Shown: positions 18,235 to 27,526 of the stretch, piece after piece
Layout: the number at the start of each line of letters is the position of its first letter
Numbering within the stretch: position 1 is the first letter of the stretch
Source: Chryseobacterium paludis
Lineage (GTDB): Bacteria; Bacteroidota; Bacteroidia; Flavobacteriales; Weeksellaceae
DNA: 64,000 bases
NCBI RefSeq assembly: GCF_025403485.1
Contig: NZ_CP099966.1
Span: forward strand, 3,199,001-3,263,000
Direction of reading: 5' to 3'
Translations under genes and position numbers: made by a program
The notes under the pieces: generated by a model
Seen by the model: the letters and a program-made list of their open reading frames with translations, nothing else
What the model was told of the DNA's origin: nothing
Databases searched by the model: none

Positions 18235-18263
18235 TAAAAGCCCTTCAATTGAAAGGGTTTTAT
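18235..18263 (+). terminator. terminator after lon
   Basis: An imperfect hairpin (CCCTT with AAGGG around a CAATTG core) is followed by TTTTATTATTTTT. Confidence 0.7.
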
Positions 18264-18289
18264 TATTTTTATACTACAGATTTTGAATT

Positions 18290-19402
18290 ATGAATTTTTT
18301 TAAGCTTCCTTTTCTTTTAAAACTTACCCTTGTTATCATGTCTATCATAGGCCTCGGGTATCTATTAGAGGTAGGACAAAGTATTTTAGCTCCCTTTTTT
18401 CTGGCTTTTTTAATGGCCATGTTATTTTTACCTTTTTCTAACTTTTTAGAAAAAAAATTAAGATTTCCACGTTCAGTTTCTACGATGATATCTGTAACGG
18501 CGATGTTGGTTATATTAGCTGGACTAATATTTTTCTTTGGATCTCAATTATCAAGCTTCAGCAAAGATATTCCTCATTTGAGGATGCAGTTCGACACTGT
18601 TTTCAATGGTCTCCAAAACTGGGTATCCCATACATTTCATGTTAAAATACATGAGCAATTGGATTATATTGATCAGGCTTTAAATAAACTCCTTTCATCT
18701 TCTGGTGTTATATTAGGATTTACATTTGGAATATTTTCCACAGGGTTAGGCTTTTTGTTATTCTTTATTCTGTTTTTCATTTTTATTTTAAACTACAGAA
18801 GAATTTTAAACAATTTTATTGTAAATGTTTTTAGTGAAAAACATAAAGCCAGTGTGCAGGAGGTGGTATCCGAAGTTCGTCTTATGACAAAAAAATATAT
18901 CATCGGCCTTTGCATTCAGGTGATTATTGTTTCCAGCCTTACCTCAATCGTTCTCACTATCTTAGGCGTAAAATATGCTATCCTTTTAGGTGTTTTAACA
19001 GGCTTACTGAATGTTATTCCATATTTAGGAATATGTATCTCTCTTTTGATCTCATGCTTTATTGCCTTTGCAACCGCCACTCCTTCCACATGTATTTACG
19101 TAATTATCGGTTATATAGCTGTACATGTAGTAGATGGAAATATAATACTTCCTTTTGTGGTGGGTTCAAAAGTTAAAATCAATGCATTATTTTCCTTTAT
19201 AGGAATTATTGTTGGAGAACATCTTTGGGGAATTTCAGGAATGTTCCTTTGTATTCCCGCTATAGCAATTATTAAGATAATTTTTGAAAGAGTAGATGGA
19301 CTGAAACCTTGGGGCAAACTACTAGGCGAAGAAGACCGACCCCACAAAAAGAAAAAGAGCTATAAGATTTCTAAGAATATAACTTTAAAGGAAATGGATT
19401 AA
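18290..19402 (+). CDS. AI-2E family transporter (PerM/TqsA-like)
   Basis: This 370-residue membrane protein has about seven to eight helices. The N-terminal pair (LLKLTLVIMSIIGLGYLL and PFFLAFLMAMLFLPF) is followed by a soluble segment (about 90-135) and a C-terminal bundle with LGVLTGLLNVIPYLG and VVGSKVKINALF, both family hallmarks. Members export or exchange small molecules; the name comes from TqsA and autoinducer-2, but most have unknown substrates, and no quorum-sensing gene lies nearby. It ends in a basic cytoplasmic tail. It lies 167 bp after lon behind that gene's terminator. Confidence 0.9.
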   Translation: MNFFKLPFLLKLTLVIMSIIGLGYLLEVGQSILAPFFLAFLMAMLFLPFSNFLEKKLRFPRSVSTMISVTAMLVILAGLIFFFGSQLSSFSKDIPHLRMQFDTVFNGLQNWVSHTFHVKIHEQLDYIDQALNKLLSSSGVILGFTFGIFSTGLGFLLFFILFFIFILNYRRILNNFIVNVFSEKHKASVQEVVSEVRLMTKKYIIGLCIQVIIVSSLTSIVLTILGVKYAILLGVLTGLLNVIPYLGICISLLISCFIAFATATPSTCIYVIIGYIAVHVVDGNIILPFVVGSKVKINALFSFIGIIVGEHLWGISGMFLCIPAIAIIKIIFERVDGLKPWGKLLGEEDRPHKKKKSYKISKNITLKEMD

Positions 19403-19415
19403 GGTTATTAAAAAA

Positions 19416-19441
19416 AAAGCCCTCTATATTCAGAGGGCTTT
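19416..19441. terminator. bidirectional terminator
   Basis: AAAGCCCTCT and AGAGGGCTTT form a perfect 10-bp stem between the converging AI-2E transporter and bacteriocin-like genes, with A and T runs on either side. Confidence 0.85.
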
Positions 19442-19446
19442 AATTT

Positions 19447-19701
19447 TTATCCTATTGCACAAAGTGGGCTCATTCCATTAGGGCAAGATTGGTTACAAGG
19501 GATGTAAGTATGGCTATCCGGACAATATCCAATGTCTGTTCCAGGACCCGGGTCGCCAGGACCACCACCTCCAAGACATGGATCACCAGGGGGAATTTTA
19601 CATGGACAACCGATAGGGCCTATGTCACAAGGACCAATACCCACCCCACCAATAATTTCTTTTAGATCACTACGATTTAGTTTCTGAAGATTTTTTAACA
19701 T
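19447..19701 (-). CDS. bacteriocin-like precursor peptide with double-glycine leader
   Basis: This 84-residue peptide has a leader MLKNLQKLNRSDLKEIIGG (19 residues) ending in Gly-Gly, as in precursors cut and exported by C39-peptidase ABC transporters. Leaders of the form (L/M)KxLxKLxRxxLKxIxGG are common in Chryseobacterium. The 65-residue remainder is rich in Gly, Pro and Cys (eight Cys, in patterns such as CPCKIPPGDPC and NQSCPNG), so disulfides or other cross-links are likely. No transporter, modifying enzyme or immunity gene is adjacent. It could be a bacteriocin, a signalling peptide or another exported peptide; the activity is unproven. Confidence 0.75.
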   Translation of the reverse strand: MLKNLQKLNRSDLKEIIGGVGIGPCDIGPIGCPCKIPPGDPCLGGGGPGDPGPGTDIGYCPDSHTYIPCNQSCPNGMSPLCAIG

Positions 19702-19726
19702 AATATTATTTATTTAATTTGCCTAA

Positions 19727-19734
19727 CAAATATA
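19727..19734 (-). promoter_or_regulatory. promoter -7 box for the bacteriocin-like gene
   Basis: TATATTTG on the minus strand lies 25 bp upstream of the ATG, matching TAnnTTTG and implying a short leader of about 20 nt. Confidence 0.5.
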
Positions 19735-19828
19735 TAAATTCAAATAACAGGAATGAAATCATTTATCAAAAAAAACATCGAATACTTACATTTTAATTGA
19801 AATATATTCATTAATTATATTTTTGTTT

Positions 19829-19836
19829 TAAATTTG
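19829..19836 (+). promoter_or_regulatory. promoter -7 box for the DoxX-like gene
   Basis: TAAATTTG lies 17 bp upstream of the ATG at 19854, so the leader would be about 12 nt. Confidence 0.45.
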
Positions 19837-19853
19837 ATAAAAATTCTTCAATT

Positions 19854-20231
19854 ATGAAAGCAATAAAATTTATCATTTGTTTACTCTTTGGACTTATGTT
19901 TCTTAATGCAGGATTAGATAAGTTCTTACATTACATGCCCATGCCAAAACTTACTGAAGTACAGATAAAATTATACACCGCTTTTGGTGAAATTGGCTGG
20001 CTGTTTCCTTTAGTAGGTACTGTGGAAATTGTTGGCGGATTATTATTTATTTTCCCTAAAACACGAGCTCTTGGAGCCATTGTTATCTTACCGGTAATGG
20101 TAGGAATTGTCCTGCACAATGCATACAGAGACCCTTCCACAACAGGAATTGCCATCTCACTTGTTCTATTTCTAATTAATATCTGGATCATTGCGGATAA
20201 TAGTAAAAAATACAAAGCTTTAGTAAGCTAA
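19854..20231 (+). CDS. DoxX-like membrane protein
   Basis: This 125-residue protein has four membrane helices: KAIKFIICLLFGLMFLNAG at the start, one near 45-65 (GWLFPLVGTVEIVGGLLF), one near 72-88 and one near 100-118. The conserved NAGLDKFLHYMPMP and EIVGG segments fit the DoxX/DoxD-like family of small quinone-linked or redox membrane proteins, mostly of unknown role. It is a single-gene unit with its own promoter box and a strong terminator shared with the converging acyl-CoA dehydrogenase gene. Confidence 0.8.
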   Translation: MKAIKFIICLLFGLMFLNAGLDKFLHYMPMPKLTEVQIKLYTAFGEIGWLFPLVGTVEIVGGLLFIFPKTRALGAIVILPVMVGIVLHNAYRDPSTTGIAISLVLFLINIWIIADNSKKYKALVS

Positions 20232-20260
20232 AAAAGGACTGCAAAATTGTAGTCCTTTTT
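20231..20260. terminator. bidirectional terminator
   Basis: AAAAAGGACT and AGTCCTTTTT pair around a 10-nt loop between two converging genes. Confidence 0.85.
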
Positions 20261-20263
20261 TAT

Positions 20264-21622
20264 TTATACAAATGCACTAAAGCCGGTAATAGACCTTCCG
20301 ACAATCAACGAGTTAATTTCCTTGGTTCCTTCATAAGAGTAGATCGCTTCAGCATCCGCTACAAATCTCGCCACATCATATTCAAGTAAAATCCCGTTCC
20401 CACCCATAACCTCTCGTGCTCTGGATACGACATCTCTTGTTCGCATTGTACAGAATACTTTTGCCAAAGATGCATGTTCATCTTTTAAAATTCCTTCATC
20501 CTGCATTTCAGACAATCTAAAAACCAATGTCTGCATTGCGGTAAGATTGGATAACATTTCTACCAAATGCCCCTGAATCATTTGAAATGCTGCTATAGGC
20601 TTTCCAAACTGTTCTCTTTTTCTCGTGTAATCTAAAGCACTTTCATAAGCTCCTCTGGCACAACCTGTTGCCATCCAAGCCACACCAGCTCTTGTCATTC
20701 TTAAAACTTTACCGGTATCTTTGAATGAATTGGCATTTTGTAATCTATTCTCTTCTGTTATTAAACAGTCTTTTAAAGTTATCAACCCATTCTGTACAAT
20801 CCTTAAAGCCATTTTCCCTTTTATCTTCTCTACTGAAAATCCGGGGTTATCTTTTTCCACAATGAATCCTTTTACTTCACCGCTATCTACATCCCGTGCC
20901 CAGATAATAACAAGATCTGCGAACGTAGCATTTCCGATCCATTTTTTTTCACCATTTAATATCCAGCCTTCGGGAGTCTTTTTGCAAGTGGCTGTTAATC
21001 CGCCAGCCGCTCCTGAACCAACTTCAGGTTCCGTTAATCCGAATGCTCCAATTTTTTCAAATTTCTGCATTTGTGGAAGCCATTTCTGCTTTTGCTCCTC
21101 GGAACCGCAAATATAAATAGAGCCCATTGCCAGTCCTGATTGTACCCCAAAAAATGTAGCAATAGAAGCATCTATCCTTGCCATTTCCATTGCAATAACG
21201 CCTTCCATTAAAAATGGCATTCCAGGACATCCGTACCCTTCATAAGTTACTCCACAAATACCCAGTTTTTGAAACTTCGGGATTAATTCAAATGGAAATT
21301 CATCTCTTAGCCAATAATGATTTACCAGAGGTTTCACTTCTTTTTCCATAAAAGCTCTTACCTTCAGCTGAATTTCTCTCTGTTCAGGTGTCAATGTATG
21401 ATAGATATCATAAAAGTCTCCATCTATAGGCGGCAGTTCTTTTTTCTTTTTATTTGGATCAAGCATTTTCATTAACCCTCCCATTTGTTTATCATCCAGT
21501 TTTGAAAAATTCTGCATCAACTTTGGAAGATCTACCTTTTGAGATATTGCACTTAATTGATCAAAGTCTATTGATCTGAATAATTCTATCGCGTTTCTGA
21601 TTTTAGAAAAAGTATTAGACAT
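20264..21622 (-). CDS. acyl-CoA dehydrogenase (glutaryl-CoA dehydrogenase-like)
   Basis: This is a 452-residue flavoenzyme of the acyl-CoA dehydrogenase family, which oxidises acyl-CoA and passes electrons to ETF. The N-terminal about 65 residues are an extra helical extension. The dehydrogenase core then shows KLGICGVTYEGYGCPG, the FAD/substrate region GAFGLTEPEVGSGAAG, RKREQFGKPIAAFQMIQ and the C-terminal ARFVADAEAIYSYEGTKEIN. The pattern is nearest to glutaryl-CoA dehydrogenase, but the exact substrate is uncertain. The start is placed at MSNTFSKI (21622); the longer in-frame upstream part looks non-coding. Confidence 0.88.
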   Translation of the reverse strand: MSNTFSKIRNAIELFRSIDFDQLSAISQKVDLPKLMQNFSKLDDKQMGGLMKMLDPNKKKKELPPIDGDFYDIYHTLTPEQREIQLKVRAFMEKEVKPLVNHYWLRDEFPFELIPKFQKLGICGVTYEGYGCPGMPFLMEGVIAMEMARIDASIATFFGVQSGLAMGSIYICGSEEQKQKWLPQMQKFEKIGAFGLTEPEVGSGAAGGLTATCKKTPEGWILNGEKKWIGNATFADLVIIWARDVDSGEVKGFIVEKDNPGFSVEKIKGKMALRIVQNGLITLKDCLITEENRLQNANSFKDTGKVLRMTRAGVAWMATGCARGAYESALDYTRKREQFGKPIAAFQMIQGHLVEMLSNLTAMQTLVFRLSEMQDEGILKDEHASLAKVFCTMRTRDVVSRAREVMGGNGILLEYDVARFVADAEAIYSYEGTKEINSLIVGRSITGFSAFV

Positions 21623-21829
21623 AGTTATAGTTGTGATTTTGATTTGTAAAAGACATACAAAAATCACTCCGAAATCTACATCATCACCTAAGACATGTTT
21701 TACAAAACACTAACTAACAAATAGTTAAACTCATTTTTATGTTTACAAAATTTTTACCTTCAATTTTCAAACATTACAAATGATTCCATCTGAACTTTGA
21801 GGTAAGCAAAAACATTAAAAATCAATCTT

Positions 21830-22741
21830 ATGAAAACTACTTACATTAAATTATCACTTTGTGCCCTTACTCTATTAGGAATTTATTCTTGTAAAAAAGG
21901 GGAAGCAACAGCAACCGAATATGAAACTTCAGCGGCTGCCGATTCCGCCGCCATTATGACTTCAGATAGTATTTCTTCTGTTGCAACTATGAAAGTAGAA
22001 GATAAACAATTCATAAAAACGGCAGATGTAAATATGGAGGTGAAAGATGTTTATGAGGCTACAATTTCGATTGAAAAATCTGTTCAGGATCTGGGTGGAT
22101 TTGTTACGCATAGTAATTTACAGAGTAATGTGGTTTCAGAAAACACCTATAATACATCCGGAGAAGATGCCATGCTTGTCAAAAAATATCAAACTGAAAA
22201 CACCATGCAGGTACGTGTTCCTACAATAAAACTAGGTGAACTTTTAACTTCAATCAATGACAAAAAACTTTTTCTAAATTCAAGATCTATTAATGCAGAA
22301 GACGTAACCTCTAATATAAAATATGCAGAGCTTGAGGGAAAAAGAATTAAAAAAACAGGAGAAAACATTTCTCTACTCAAAACAAATAAAGACAAAGTGA
22401 ATATGAGTGATGCTAATATGTCTGAAGAAAACCTGCAGCAACTTGCGAATTTAGATGTCACAGATAATCTGAAATACAGTACAATTAACATTTACATTAA
22501 AGAACCCAAGACTCGTATTGCTGAAATTGCAATTACAAATACTAAGAATATCGATAATAAGTATAAGTTCAACTTTATCTATGATGCTAAAAATGCTTTT
22601 GTAGAAGGGTTTTATTTAATTCAAAAAATTATACTGGGATTGATCACGATCTGGCCGGTTCTGTTAATTGCAATAATGATTATTTATTTTATCAGAAGAC
22701 GAAAATCATTTCACAAACCTACTCATCATATCTCTGAATAA
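21830..22741 (+). CDS. DUF4349 domain lipoprotein
   Basis: This 303-residue protein has a lipoprotein signal, with YSCKKGEAT placing the lipobox Cys near 21, and an Ala/Ser-rich linker. A DUF4349-like domain at about 60-225 contains FIKTADVNMEVKDVYEA and QDLGGFVTHSNL, then a coiled-coil-like segment where KYAELEGKRIKKT occurs. A C-terminal helix (LITIWPVLLIAIMIIYF, about 272-289) and basic tail follow. DUF4349 proteins are membrane-anchored with unknown function. Having both an N-terminal lipid anchor and a C-terminal helix is usual for the family. Confidence 0.82.
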   Translation: MKTTYIKLSLCALTLLGIYSCKKGEATATEYETSAAADSAAIMTSDSISSVATMKVEDKQFIKTADVNMEVKDVYEATISIEKSVQDLGGFVTHSNLQSNVVSENTYNTSGEDAMLVKKYQTENTMQVRVPTIKLGELLTSINDKKLFLNSRSINAEDVTSNIKYAELEGKRIKKTGENISLLKTNKDKVNMSDANMSEENLQQLANLDVTDNLKYSTINIYIKEPKTRIAEIAITNTKNIDNKYKFNFIYDAKNAFVEGFYLIQKIILGLITIWPVLLIAIMIIYFIRRRKSFHKPTHHISE

Positions 22742-22750
22742 CATACCGCT

Positions 22751-22822
22751 ATCCTAACCTTTCGGTTATCATCATAATTTTAGATTTTACAACCTCCTGT
22801 TTTCTTAGGGGGTTGTATTTTT
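22751..22822 (+). repeat. imperfect direct repeat, copy A
   Basis: About 72 bp that reappear at 24821-24893 at roughly 80% identity by eye. The core GTTATCATCATAATTTTA is identical in both copies. It includes the terminator hairpin listed separately. Confidence 0.7.
22790..22816. terminator. terminator between DUF4349 and beta-helix genes
   Basis: ACAACCTCC and GGGGGTTGT pair with one G-T wobble and are followed by ATTTTTATT. It lies within repeat copy A and serves the converging DUF4349 and beta-helix genes. Confidence 0.75.
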
Positions 22823-22834
22823 ATTATAATTTCC

Positions 22835-24574
22835 TTATTTTTTAATGATAATTTTCTTAGCTACTTTCAAATTTCCACTATCTATCTTAACCAGGTAAGT
22901 CCCTTCAGTCAGTTCTGATAGATCAATCGAAAACCGACTGGTTAAAAAATTATATTTTTTTAATTCCTGTCCATTTGTATTATATATGATAACGAGATGT
23001 GATTTTTTACCTGCATCTAAATCAAAATTAAAAATACCATTTGACGGATTAGGAGAAATAGTCCCAAAATTCAAATTATTGACTTCTTTTGTATTTAATG
23101 TAGATCCATATTCGCTTGCTCCTATATCAATGATCATATTCGAAATTCTACTATATCCATAAAAATCCAATTCTCCGGAAGAAATTATGGTGGTTGGTTT
23201 CCCTTTATTTATACATGGACTTCCTAAATTTAAATGGATATCCGGTATTGCATTTGAGGTGGACATCAAACTTGGATTGGCATAAATAGAATTTGCATCC
23301 TGGTTGGTTGCAGCTTTATATGCTGAGAATGAACTATAATTTGAGTTTCTCCAATTTACTGTTATATCATTTTGATTGTTATTTGGAGTATACCAACAAT
23401 TATAATTAAAAGTATTATTAGTTTGTGGATTAATGTTATCAATACTCATTAATACATTTTCAGAACTGGTATAGAAGATGTTGTTTTCAAATATGCAATT
23501 TGAAGCCTTGGTCATAGCAATCTCCCCCGTTCCATCATTTAAAGTATTATTTTGTAAAAATGTATTGTTTCTGATAATACAGTTTATTACCTGACCAGTA
23601 GTTCCAACATCATACCCTCCAATAGAGAGACCCGCCTGTTTATTTTTGTATATCAAATTATTTTTCACGGTAATTTGCTGAACGATCCCATTAAGCTCTG
23701 CGCCTACTTCAATACCCCATCCATTTTGATAACTTTTGTTTTTCTCGACTGTGATATTCTTTGCGCCATCTACATAGATTCCAGCTGAAGTCGCATATTC
23801 CGAAACATTATTATAACATGTATTATTAACGACCACTCCATTTCTGGCTTCGTCTAAAGATGCATTTGATGCCGTCCCCTCATGTCCTAATATATCAATC
23901 CCGATATTTGTATTATCATGTACTACACAGTTTTTTACTGTAAATCCATCTACATTTCCATTTACTGCTAATGCTTCACTATAACCCAAAATATTATCAA
24001 ATACTTTGCACCCATCTATGGTAAGGTTAGTAATTCCACCATTTCTACCATAGACAATAAAACCTTGAGCATTATCATTGGAAGTAGCTGGTGTGCTCTT
24101 AATTGGGGTCCAATTGATATTTTTAATAGTGATATTTTTAAAAGTCAGATCAGTTGATGAGCTAGTGCCTGTCGTTTGCACAAGCAGACCTTGCGCATCA
24201 TTCACTGTCTTATTCTGAATTGTTAAATTTTCAAATTTCAAATAATTTTTATTTGTAATCGTTAGTAAAGTAGTCCCTGCTGTTCCTGTCCCATCAATGA
24301 TAACATTATCATTTAAATAGTTTTTAAAAGTGATATAATTTCCACTTGTTCCACTTACATTTATTACAATATTCTCAAAATAGGTGCCTGCTTTTATATT
24401 TACAATACTGTTTGGGGTGGCACTACTAGCTGCTTTTTGTATTGTTTTCCAGGGTGCGGTAATACTTCCATTATTTGCATTGTTTCCAGAAGCTTTATCG
24501 ACATAATAGTTGGTTTGAGAAAAGCCCAAACTATATACAAGCAACAGCAATGTGGTTTGAATCAGTTTTTTCAT
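22835..24574 (-). CDS. secreted right-handed beta-helix protein with T9SS sorting domain
   Basis: The 579-residue protein has a signal peptide (MKKLIQTTLLLLVYSLGFSQ) and opens with NYYVDKASGNNANNGS, a common start for Bacteroidota parallel beta-helix proteins. Residues of about 60-430 hold many short repeats with N-rich turns (NLTIQNKT, NITIKNI, NCVVHDNT), as in pectate-lyase-like helices. The last about 80 residues (SPNPSNGIFNFDLDAG to AKKIIIKK) are a type A T9SS sorting domain. It is probably a surface or secreted polysaccharide-binding or -cleaving protein, but no catalytic residues can be assigned. It sits between two imperfect direct repeats. Confidence 0.87.
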   Translation of the reverse strand: MKKLIQTTLLLLVYSLGFSQTNYYVDKASGNNANNGSITAPWKTIQKAASSATPNSIVNIKAGTYFENIVINVSGTSGNYITFKNYLNDNVIIDGTGTAGTTLLTITNKNYLKFENLTIQNKTVNDAQGLLVQTTGTSSSTDLTFKNITIKNINWTPIKSTPATSNDNAQGFIVYGRNGGITNLTIDGCKVFDNILGYSEALAVNGNVDGFTVKNCVVHDNTNIGIDILGHEGTASNASLDEARNGVVVNNTCYNNVSEYATSAGIYVDGAKNITVEKNKSYQNGWGIEVGAELNGIVQQITVKNNLIYKNKQAGLSIGGYDVGTTGQVINCIIRNNTFLQNNTLNDGTGEIAMTKASNCIFENNIFYTSSENVLMSIDNINPQTNNTFNYNCWYTPNNNQNDITVNWRNSNYSSFSAYKAATNQDANSIYANPSLMSTSNAIPDIHLNLGSPCINKGKPTTIISSGELDFYGYSRISNMIIDIGASEYGSTLNTKEVNNLNFGTISPNPSNGIFNFDLDAGKKSHLVIIYNTNGQELKKYNFLTSRFSIDLSELTEGTYLVKIDSGNLKVAKKIIIKK

Positions 24575-24820
24575 TATATATTCAATTTAATCGGTGTATA
24601 TTTTGTGATGGTATACCTTGTAACGGTTTGTTAATGTATGCAGGAGAAAGTATTTATCAAATTTCTTAACATCACCTAAATGTACAAAGTTTTTAATTAT
24701 CTAAAAACCAATTGGTATTAATATCCAAAATGAGTATAGGACTTACTAGCTACCTTCCTAAGCAGCATTTCATTTCCATTAATAATCTCATCCATATCAA
24801 ATTAAAATAATGTCTAAACT

Positions 24821-24893
24821 ACCCTAACATTTACGTTATCATCATAATTTTAAATTTTACAGCATCCAATTTTTTCTCGGAGGTTTTATTTTT
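24821..24893 (+). repeat. imperfect direct repeat, copy B
   Basis: This matches copy A at 22751-22822 in the same orientation. The hairpin arm of copy A is degraded here (AGCATCCAA against CGGAGGTTTT), so it probably no longer terminates well. The pgi -7 box lies just after it. Confidence 0.7.
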
Positions 24894-24896
24894 CCT

Positions 24897-24904
24897 TAAA
24901 TTTG
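24897..24904 (+). promoter_or_regulatory. promoter -7 box for pgi
   Basis: TAAATTTG, followed by CA, is an exact TAnnTTTG match 63 bp upstream of the pgi ATG. Confidence 0.6.
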
Positions 24905-24967
24905 CATTTTAATTTCAAGATTCCTTAAAAATTATTTTTTTTAAACTTGAGCTTTAAACTCTAAAAT

Positions 24968-26608
24968 ATGCTATCAAAAATAAATCCTATACAAACTAAC
25001 AGCTGGAAAGCACTGGACGAACACTTTGCAGGAAATGACTTTGATTTAAGGTCTCTTTTCCAGTACAATAAAAATCGTTTTAATGAATTTTCTCTGAAAG
25101 GAGAAAACTTTCTTTTTGATTATTCAAAAAACCTTATTGATACAAGGACTAAGCAGTTGTTATTAAATTTAGCTGAAGAATGTCAGTTAAAAGATGCTAT
25201 TTCCAAGATGTTTTCTGGAGATAAAATCAATGAAACAGAAGGTAGAGCGGTTCTCCATACAGCTCTCAGGGACTTTTCTGACCGTGAAATTTTAATTGAT
25301 GGCGAGAATATAAAACCTCAGATCAAAAGAGTACTTAACCATATGAAATCTTTTTCTGAAAGTATTATTTCAGGAGAACATAAAGGTTTTAGTGGAAAAG
25401 AAATTACAGATATAGTAAATATCGGAATAGGAGGTTCTGATTTGGGACCAGTGATGGTTGTTTCAGCTTTAAAGCATTTTAAAACCAGATTAGATGTTCA
25501 CTTTGTATCTAATGTGGATGGAAATCATATAGCAGAAGTTGTTAAAAACTTAAATCCAGAAACGACTTTATTCATTATTGCTTCTAAAACTTTCACGACT
25601 CAAGAAACTATGACGAATGCTAATTCTGCAAAGGATTGGTTTTTAAAAGCAGGAAAACAGGAAGATGTAGCTAAGCATTTTGTAGCTTTATCAACTAATG
25701 TTCAAGCTGTTAAAGACTTCGGGATTGCAGAAGAAAATATATTTGAATTCTGGGATTGGGTAGGCGGAAGATATTCTCTTTGGAGTGCTATTGGATTAAG
25801 TATTGTTCTGGCTGTTGGTTATGAAAATTTCGAAGAGTTATTAAAAGGAGCCTTTGATACTGACCAACATTTTCAAAATACAGATTTTTCTGAAAACGTT
25901 CCTGTTTTAATGGGGTTACTGGGTATTTGGTACCGTAACTTTTATGCAGCAACAAGTTATGCCATATTGCCTTATTCTCAGTATCTTGACCGATTTGCAG
26001 CTTATCTACAGCAGGGAGATATGGAAAGCAACGGAAAATGTGTTGACAGAAGTGGAGAGTTTGTTGAATATGAAACAGGCCCAATTATTTGGGGTGAACC
26101 CGGAACAAATGGACAGCATGCTTTCTATCAATTGATTCATCAGGGTACGGAATTAATTCCTGCTGACTTTATTGCTTATGCAAAAAGCAGTAATAAAGTT
26201 TCTGATCATCAAGACAAGCTGCTTGCTAACTTTTTCGCACAGACAGAAGCATTGGCATTTGGTAAAAATGAAGAAGAGGTGGAAGAAGAATTACAAACCG
26301 CAGGAAAGTCTGAAGAAGAAATTGATAGATTATTAAACTTCAAGGTCTTCCATGGAAATACTCCAACTAACTCAATGCTATTCAAGGAATTAACTCCTTT
26401 TTCACTAGGCCAACTAATTGCAATGTACGAGCACAAAATATTTGTACAAGGAGTAATATGGAATATTTTCAGCTTCGACCAGTTTGGTGTAGAGTTAGGA
26501 AAAGTCTTAGCTAATAAGATTTTACCTGAGCTTGAAAACAATGAAGAAATACATTCTCATGATAGTTCTACCAATGGGTTGATCAATTATTATAAGGGTA
26601 ATAAGTAA
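24968..26608 (+). CDS. pgi: glucose-6-phosphate isomerase
   Basis: This cytoplasmic enzyme interconverts glucose-6-phosphate and fructose-6-phosphate in glycolysis and gluconeogenesis. At 546 residues it has normal length for the long bacterial form. Family signatures are present: [13 protein letters not shown] (about 152-164), the phosphate loop [14 protein letters not shown] (about 206-219), [13 protein letters not shown] and the C-terminal [13 protein letters not shown]. The catalytic Glu lies in the QGDMESNGK region and a His in FHGNTPTNS. folD follows after 27 bp, with its own promoter box overlapping the pgi stop. Confidence 0.98.
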   Translation: MLSKINPIQTNSWKALDEHFAGNDFDLRSLFQYNKNRFNEFSLKGENFLFDYSKNLIDTRTKQLLLNLAEECQLKDAISKMFSGDKINETEGRAVLHTALRDFSDREILIDGENIKPQIKRVLNHMKSFSESIISGEHKGFSGKEITDIVNIGIGGSDLGPVMVVSALKHFKTRLDVHFVSNVDGNHIAEVVKNLNPETTLFIIASKTFTTQETMTNANSAKDWFLKAGKQEDVAKHFVALSTNVQAVKDFGIAEENIFEFWDWVGGRYSLWSAIGLSIVLAVGYENFEELLKGAFDTDQHFQNTDFSENVPVLMGLLGIWYRNFYAATSYAILPYSQYLDRFAAYLQQGDMESNGKCVDRSGEFVEYETGPIIWGEPGTNGQHAFYQLIHQGTELIPADFIAYAKSSNKVSDHQDKLLANFFAQTEALAFGKNEEEVEEELQTAGKSEEEIDRLLNFKVFHGNTPTNSMLFKELTPFSLGQLIAMYEHKIFVQGVIWNIFSFDQFGVELGKVLANKILPELENNEEIHSHDSSTNGLINYYKGNK

Positions 26609-26613
26609 ATTTG
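26606..26613 (+). promoter_or_regulatory. promoter -7 box for folD
   Basis: TAAATTTG overlaps the pgi stop codon and lies 22 bp before the folD ATG, so folD may be read from its own start as well as from pgi. Confidence 0.45.
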
Positions 26614-26635
26614 AAATATCTAATAAAAAAGTAAA

Positions 26636-27520
26636 ATGGCAGAAATTCTTGACGGACTTAAAGTATCCAAAGAAATAAAGGCTGAAATCAAGGTTGAAGT
26701 TGAAAAGATCCTTGAAAGTAAGAAAAGAGCACCACATTTGGTTGCTATTCTTGTAGGAAATAATGGCGCTAGTAAGGCATACGTAAATAGTAAGGTAAAG
26801 GATTGTGAAGAAGTGGGTTTCCGTTCTACTCTTGTAAAATTTCCGAGTACGGTCTCAGAATCCGAATTATTGGAGAAAATCGACGAATTAAACAAATCTA
26901 AAGCTGTTGATGGGTTTATCGTACAATTGCCTTTGCCAGACCAGATCGATCAGGAAAAAATCATTATGGCAATTGATCCAAGAAAAGATGTTGATGGTTT
27001 CCATCCTGAAAATTTTGGAAAAATGGCTTTGGAAATGGATACATTCCTTCCAGCAACTCCTTTTGGAATTTTAACATTATTAGAGAGGTATAATATCGAA
27101 ACAAAAGGAAAAGACTGTGTAATCATCGGAAGAAGTAAAATCGTAGGAAGACCTATGAGTATCTTAATGGGAAGAAAAGATTTCCCTGGAAATTCTACTG
27201 TTACGCTTACACACTCTTACACAAAAGATATTGAAGAATATACTAAAAGTGCAGATATCGTAATTACAGCTTTAGGAGATCCTCATTTTTTAAAAGGAGA
27301 CATGATTAAAGATGGAGCAGTAATCGTAGATGTAGGAATTACAAGAGTAGATGACGACTCTCCAAAGGGATATTACCTTGCAGGTGATGTAGATTTTGAC
27401 AGTTGTGCTGCAAAAGCAAGCTGGATTACACCTGTACCTGGGGGAGTTGGGCCAATGACCAGAGCTATGTTGATGAAAAATACCATCATAGCTTATAAAA
27501 CTTCGGTCTATAATGACTAA
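26636..27520 (+). CDS. folD: bifunctional methylenetetrahydrofolate dehydrogenase/cyclohydrolase
   Basis: FolD converts 5,10-methylene-THF to 10-formyl-THF in two steps in the cytoplasm, feeding purine and formyl-Met synthesis. It has 294 residues, a normal length. Signatures are AILVGNNGASKAYVNSKVKDC (about 37-57, with the catalytic Lys), DGFIVQLPLPDQID, the NAD(P)-binding VIIGRSKIVGRPMSILM, and PVPGGVGPMTRAMLM near the C-terminus. queE begins 6 bp after its stop, suggesting co-transcription. Confidence 0.97.
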   Translation: MAEILDGLKVSKEIKAEIKVEVEKILESKKRAPHLVAILVGNNGASKAYVNSKVKDCEEVGFRSTLVKFPSTVSESELLEKIDELNKSKAVDGFIVQLPLPDQIDQEKIIMAIDPRKDVDGFHPENFGKMALEMDTFLPATPFGILTLLERYNIETKGKDCVIIGRSKIVGRPMSILMGRKDFPGNSTVTLTHSYTKDIEEYTKSADIVITALGDPHFLKGDMIKDGAVIVDVGITRVDDDSPKGYYLAGDVDFDSCAAKASWITPVPGGVGPMTRAMLMKNTIIAYKTSVYND

Positions 27521-27526
27521 TTTAAA

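Larger units (their letters stand above)
24575..24967. other. intergenic region between the beta-helix gene and pgi
   Basis: This 393-bp gap holds the upstream region of the beta-helix gene, repeat copy B (24821-24893) and the pgi promoter box (24897-24904). No open reading frame with coding character, tRNA or strong hairpin was seen in 24600-24820. Confidence 0.6.

Noticed and set aside
20721..21116. 131-codon plus-strand frame inside the acyl-CoA dehydrogenase gene
   Set aside because: It is antisense to conserved FAD-binding segments, has no upstream promoter box and has no family features.
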